Below are positions 8,795 through 9,479 of a DNA stretch of 9,479 bases, piece after piece. Under the pieces are notes generated by a model. The model did not search any database. It saw only the letters and a program-made list of their open reading frames with translations, and was not told the origin of the DNA. Within the stretch, counting starts at the first letter, position 1. Each line of letters begins with the position of its first letter. Source of the stretch: Gallionellaceae bacterium (lineage in GTDB: Bacteria; Pseudomonadota; Gammaproteobacteria; Burkholderiales; Gallionellaceae); assembly GCA_030646595.1 (NCBI GenBank), contig JAUSKS010000088.1, forward strand, positions 1 to 9,479. Reading direction: 5' to 3'. The translations under genes were made by a program, and so were the position numbers.

Positions 8795-9392
8795 AACCTA
8801 CTCACACTTAAACGGCTTGGAATATCTGATGGTTCATCGTCCAAGCTTATGGAAAGAAGTCCAGCAAGTTATAAAAATGGTTGATGCTAAAGTCTGTCGG
8901 ACAAAAGTTAGCAAGGAAGTCCGTATGCAGGGGGAGTTGAAATACAGCCCTATTGAAATGAACAAAAAATTCACCGAATTGCTGGGTGACAAAAACTGGA
9001 AGGAAAGCCGAGTTTCCTATTGGGTTACCCGTGGAGAAAAGCTGATTCGCAGCACAATGGCGCTTCCTCCGGAAGAACAAAAAAAGCAGATAGAAGCTGC
9101 TGGTGAGCATCCCATTTTCAGTTATAACCAAACTGATTTTGTAAAAGAACGGGTTGCTATCGAAGTGCAGTTTGGGAAATATGCGTTCGTAGCATATGAC
9201 CTATTTGTCAAACATCTTGCTTTTTATGTGCGCGACGAAATTGATGTCGGCATCGAGATTTTGCCAATGAAATCACTACAGTCGGAAATGTCATCCGGCC
9301 CCGGTTATTATGAAGGTGAGCTATATAACGTAATCCGCAATGGGCGCGGCGTACCTGCCGTGCCTCTAGTCATGATCGGCGTTGCGCCTTAA
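8781..9392 (+). CDS. Type II restriction endonuclease, BglII/BstYI family (predicted RGATCY)
   Basis: A 203-aa protein assigned to the BglII/BstYI family of PD-(D/E)XK nucleases. The active-site segment is QTDFVKERVAIEVQFGKY, giving Asp119, Glu128 and Gln130, with the same D-x8-E-V-Q spacing as BglII (D84, E93, Q95). From memory of BstYI (203 aa, cuts R^GATCY), the match runs end to end, including the start (YSHLNGLEY), the QTDFVK segment, YDLFVKH, DEIDVGIEILPMK, YYEGELYNVIR and the final IGVAP. It should cut unmethylated DNA as a dimer. The ATG overlaps the methyltransferase end by 14 nt, with GAGGTG 4 nt upstream, so translation is probably coupled to the methyltransferase. All three active-site residues are intact and there is no frameshift, so it looks functional. 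The exact specificity is inferred from homology only. Confidence 0.92.
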   Translation: MKIVETYSHLNGLEYLMVHRPSLWKEVQQVIKMVDAKVCRTKVSKEVRMQGELKYSPIEMNKKFTELLGDKNWKESRVSYWVTRGEKLIRSTMALPPEEQKKQIEAAGEHPIFSYNQTDFVKERVAIEVQFGKYAFVAYDLFVKHLAFYVRDEIDVGIEILPMKSLQSEMSSGPGYYEGELYNVIRNGRGVPAVPLVMIGVAP

Positions 9393-9414
9393 CGGTACTT
9401 CAGGAACATTATAT

Positions 9415-9479
9415 ATGCAATGGGAAATTGTCATCGGGTTGGAAATCCATACTCAACTCTCCACCAACAGTAAAATTTT
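9415..9479 (+). CDS. gatB: Asp/Glu-tRNA amidotransferase subunit B, N-terminal part
   Basis: The first 21 codons are present before the window ends, translating to MQWEIVIGLEIHTQLSTNSK and onward. The WEIVIGLEIHTQL block is the hallmark GatB N-terminus. GatB is the kinase/amidotransferase subunit that activates the Glu or Asp on the mischarged tRNA and uses ammonia from GatA. AGGA (9402-9405) lies 9 nt upstream. The gene begins 22 nt after the endonuclease stop and is the third member of the gatCAB operon, displaced from gatA by about 1.8 kb of inserted genes. Confidence 0.96.
   Translation, partial: MQWEIVIGLEIHTQLSTNSKI

Noticed and set aside
7591..9410. Target-site duplication around the R-M cassette (CAAGGAATTT near 7590-7598 and CAGGAACATT at 9401-9410)
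   Set aside because: The similarity is short, imperfect and explained by each being a purine-rich translation-signal region. No transposase, integrase or inverted ends are seen.

Overview
The window looks like chromosomal DNA of a Gram-negative betaproteobacterium, possibly of the Nitrosomonadales/Gallionellaceae type. This is inferred from protein character and from the arrangement of a cell-shape operon divergent from gatCAB; the window has no taxonomic marker such as rRNA. It is gene-dense, with no RNA gene, insertion sequence or CRISPR array that I can see, and no gene-free stretch longer than about 150 bases.

Positions 1-5697, minus strand: a complete rod-shape operon in the order mreB, mreC, mreD, mrdA (PBP2), rodA, followed by the first 34 codons of a lipoprotein gene cut by the window edge. 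mreC/mreD, mreD/mrdA and mrdA/rodA overlap by 4, 4 and 8 bases. MreB filaments, MreC/MreD, the transpeptidase PBP2 and the glycosyltransferase RodA form the elongasome that inserts lateral-wall peptidoglycan. The only loose joint is mreB-mreC, where a 124-bp palindromic element built from heptamer repeats fills the whole gap. Positions 5698-5846 form a short divergent promoter region.

Positions 5847-9479, plus strand: gatC and gatA, then three compact genes, then the start of gatB at 9415. GatCAB is the amidotransferase that corrects Glu-tRNA(Gln) and Asp-tRNA(Asn). The three genes between gatA and gatB are a 71-aa protein of unknown function, a beta-class DNA methyltransferase and a 203-aa restriction endonuclease of the BglII/BstYI family. 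The endonuclease has the D-x8-E-x-Q active site and, as I remember the BstYI protein, matches it closely in length and sequence, so RGATCY is the predicted target. Gaps and overlaps are very short (8-bp gap, 8-bp overlap, 14-bp overlap, 22-bp gap) and I see no terminator or clear internal promoter. The Type II restriction-modification cassette therefore appears to be read by the housekeeping gatCAB transcript.

Most worth a second look are this R-M cassette embedded in an essential tRNA-amidation operon, with its unknown 71-aa leading gene, and the heptamer-repeat palindrome that seems to have replaced the ribosome binding site of mreC.
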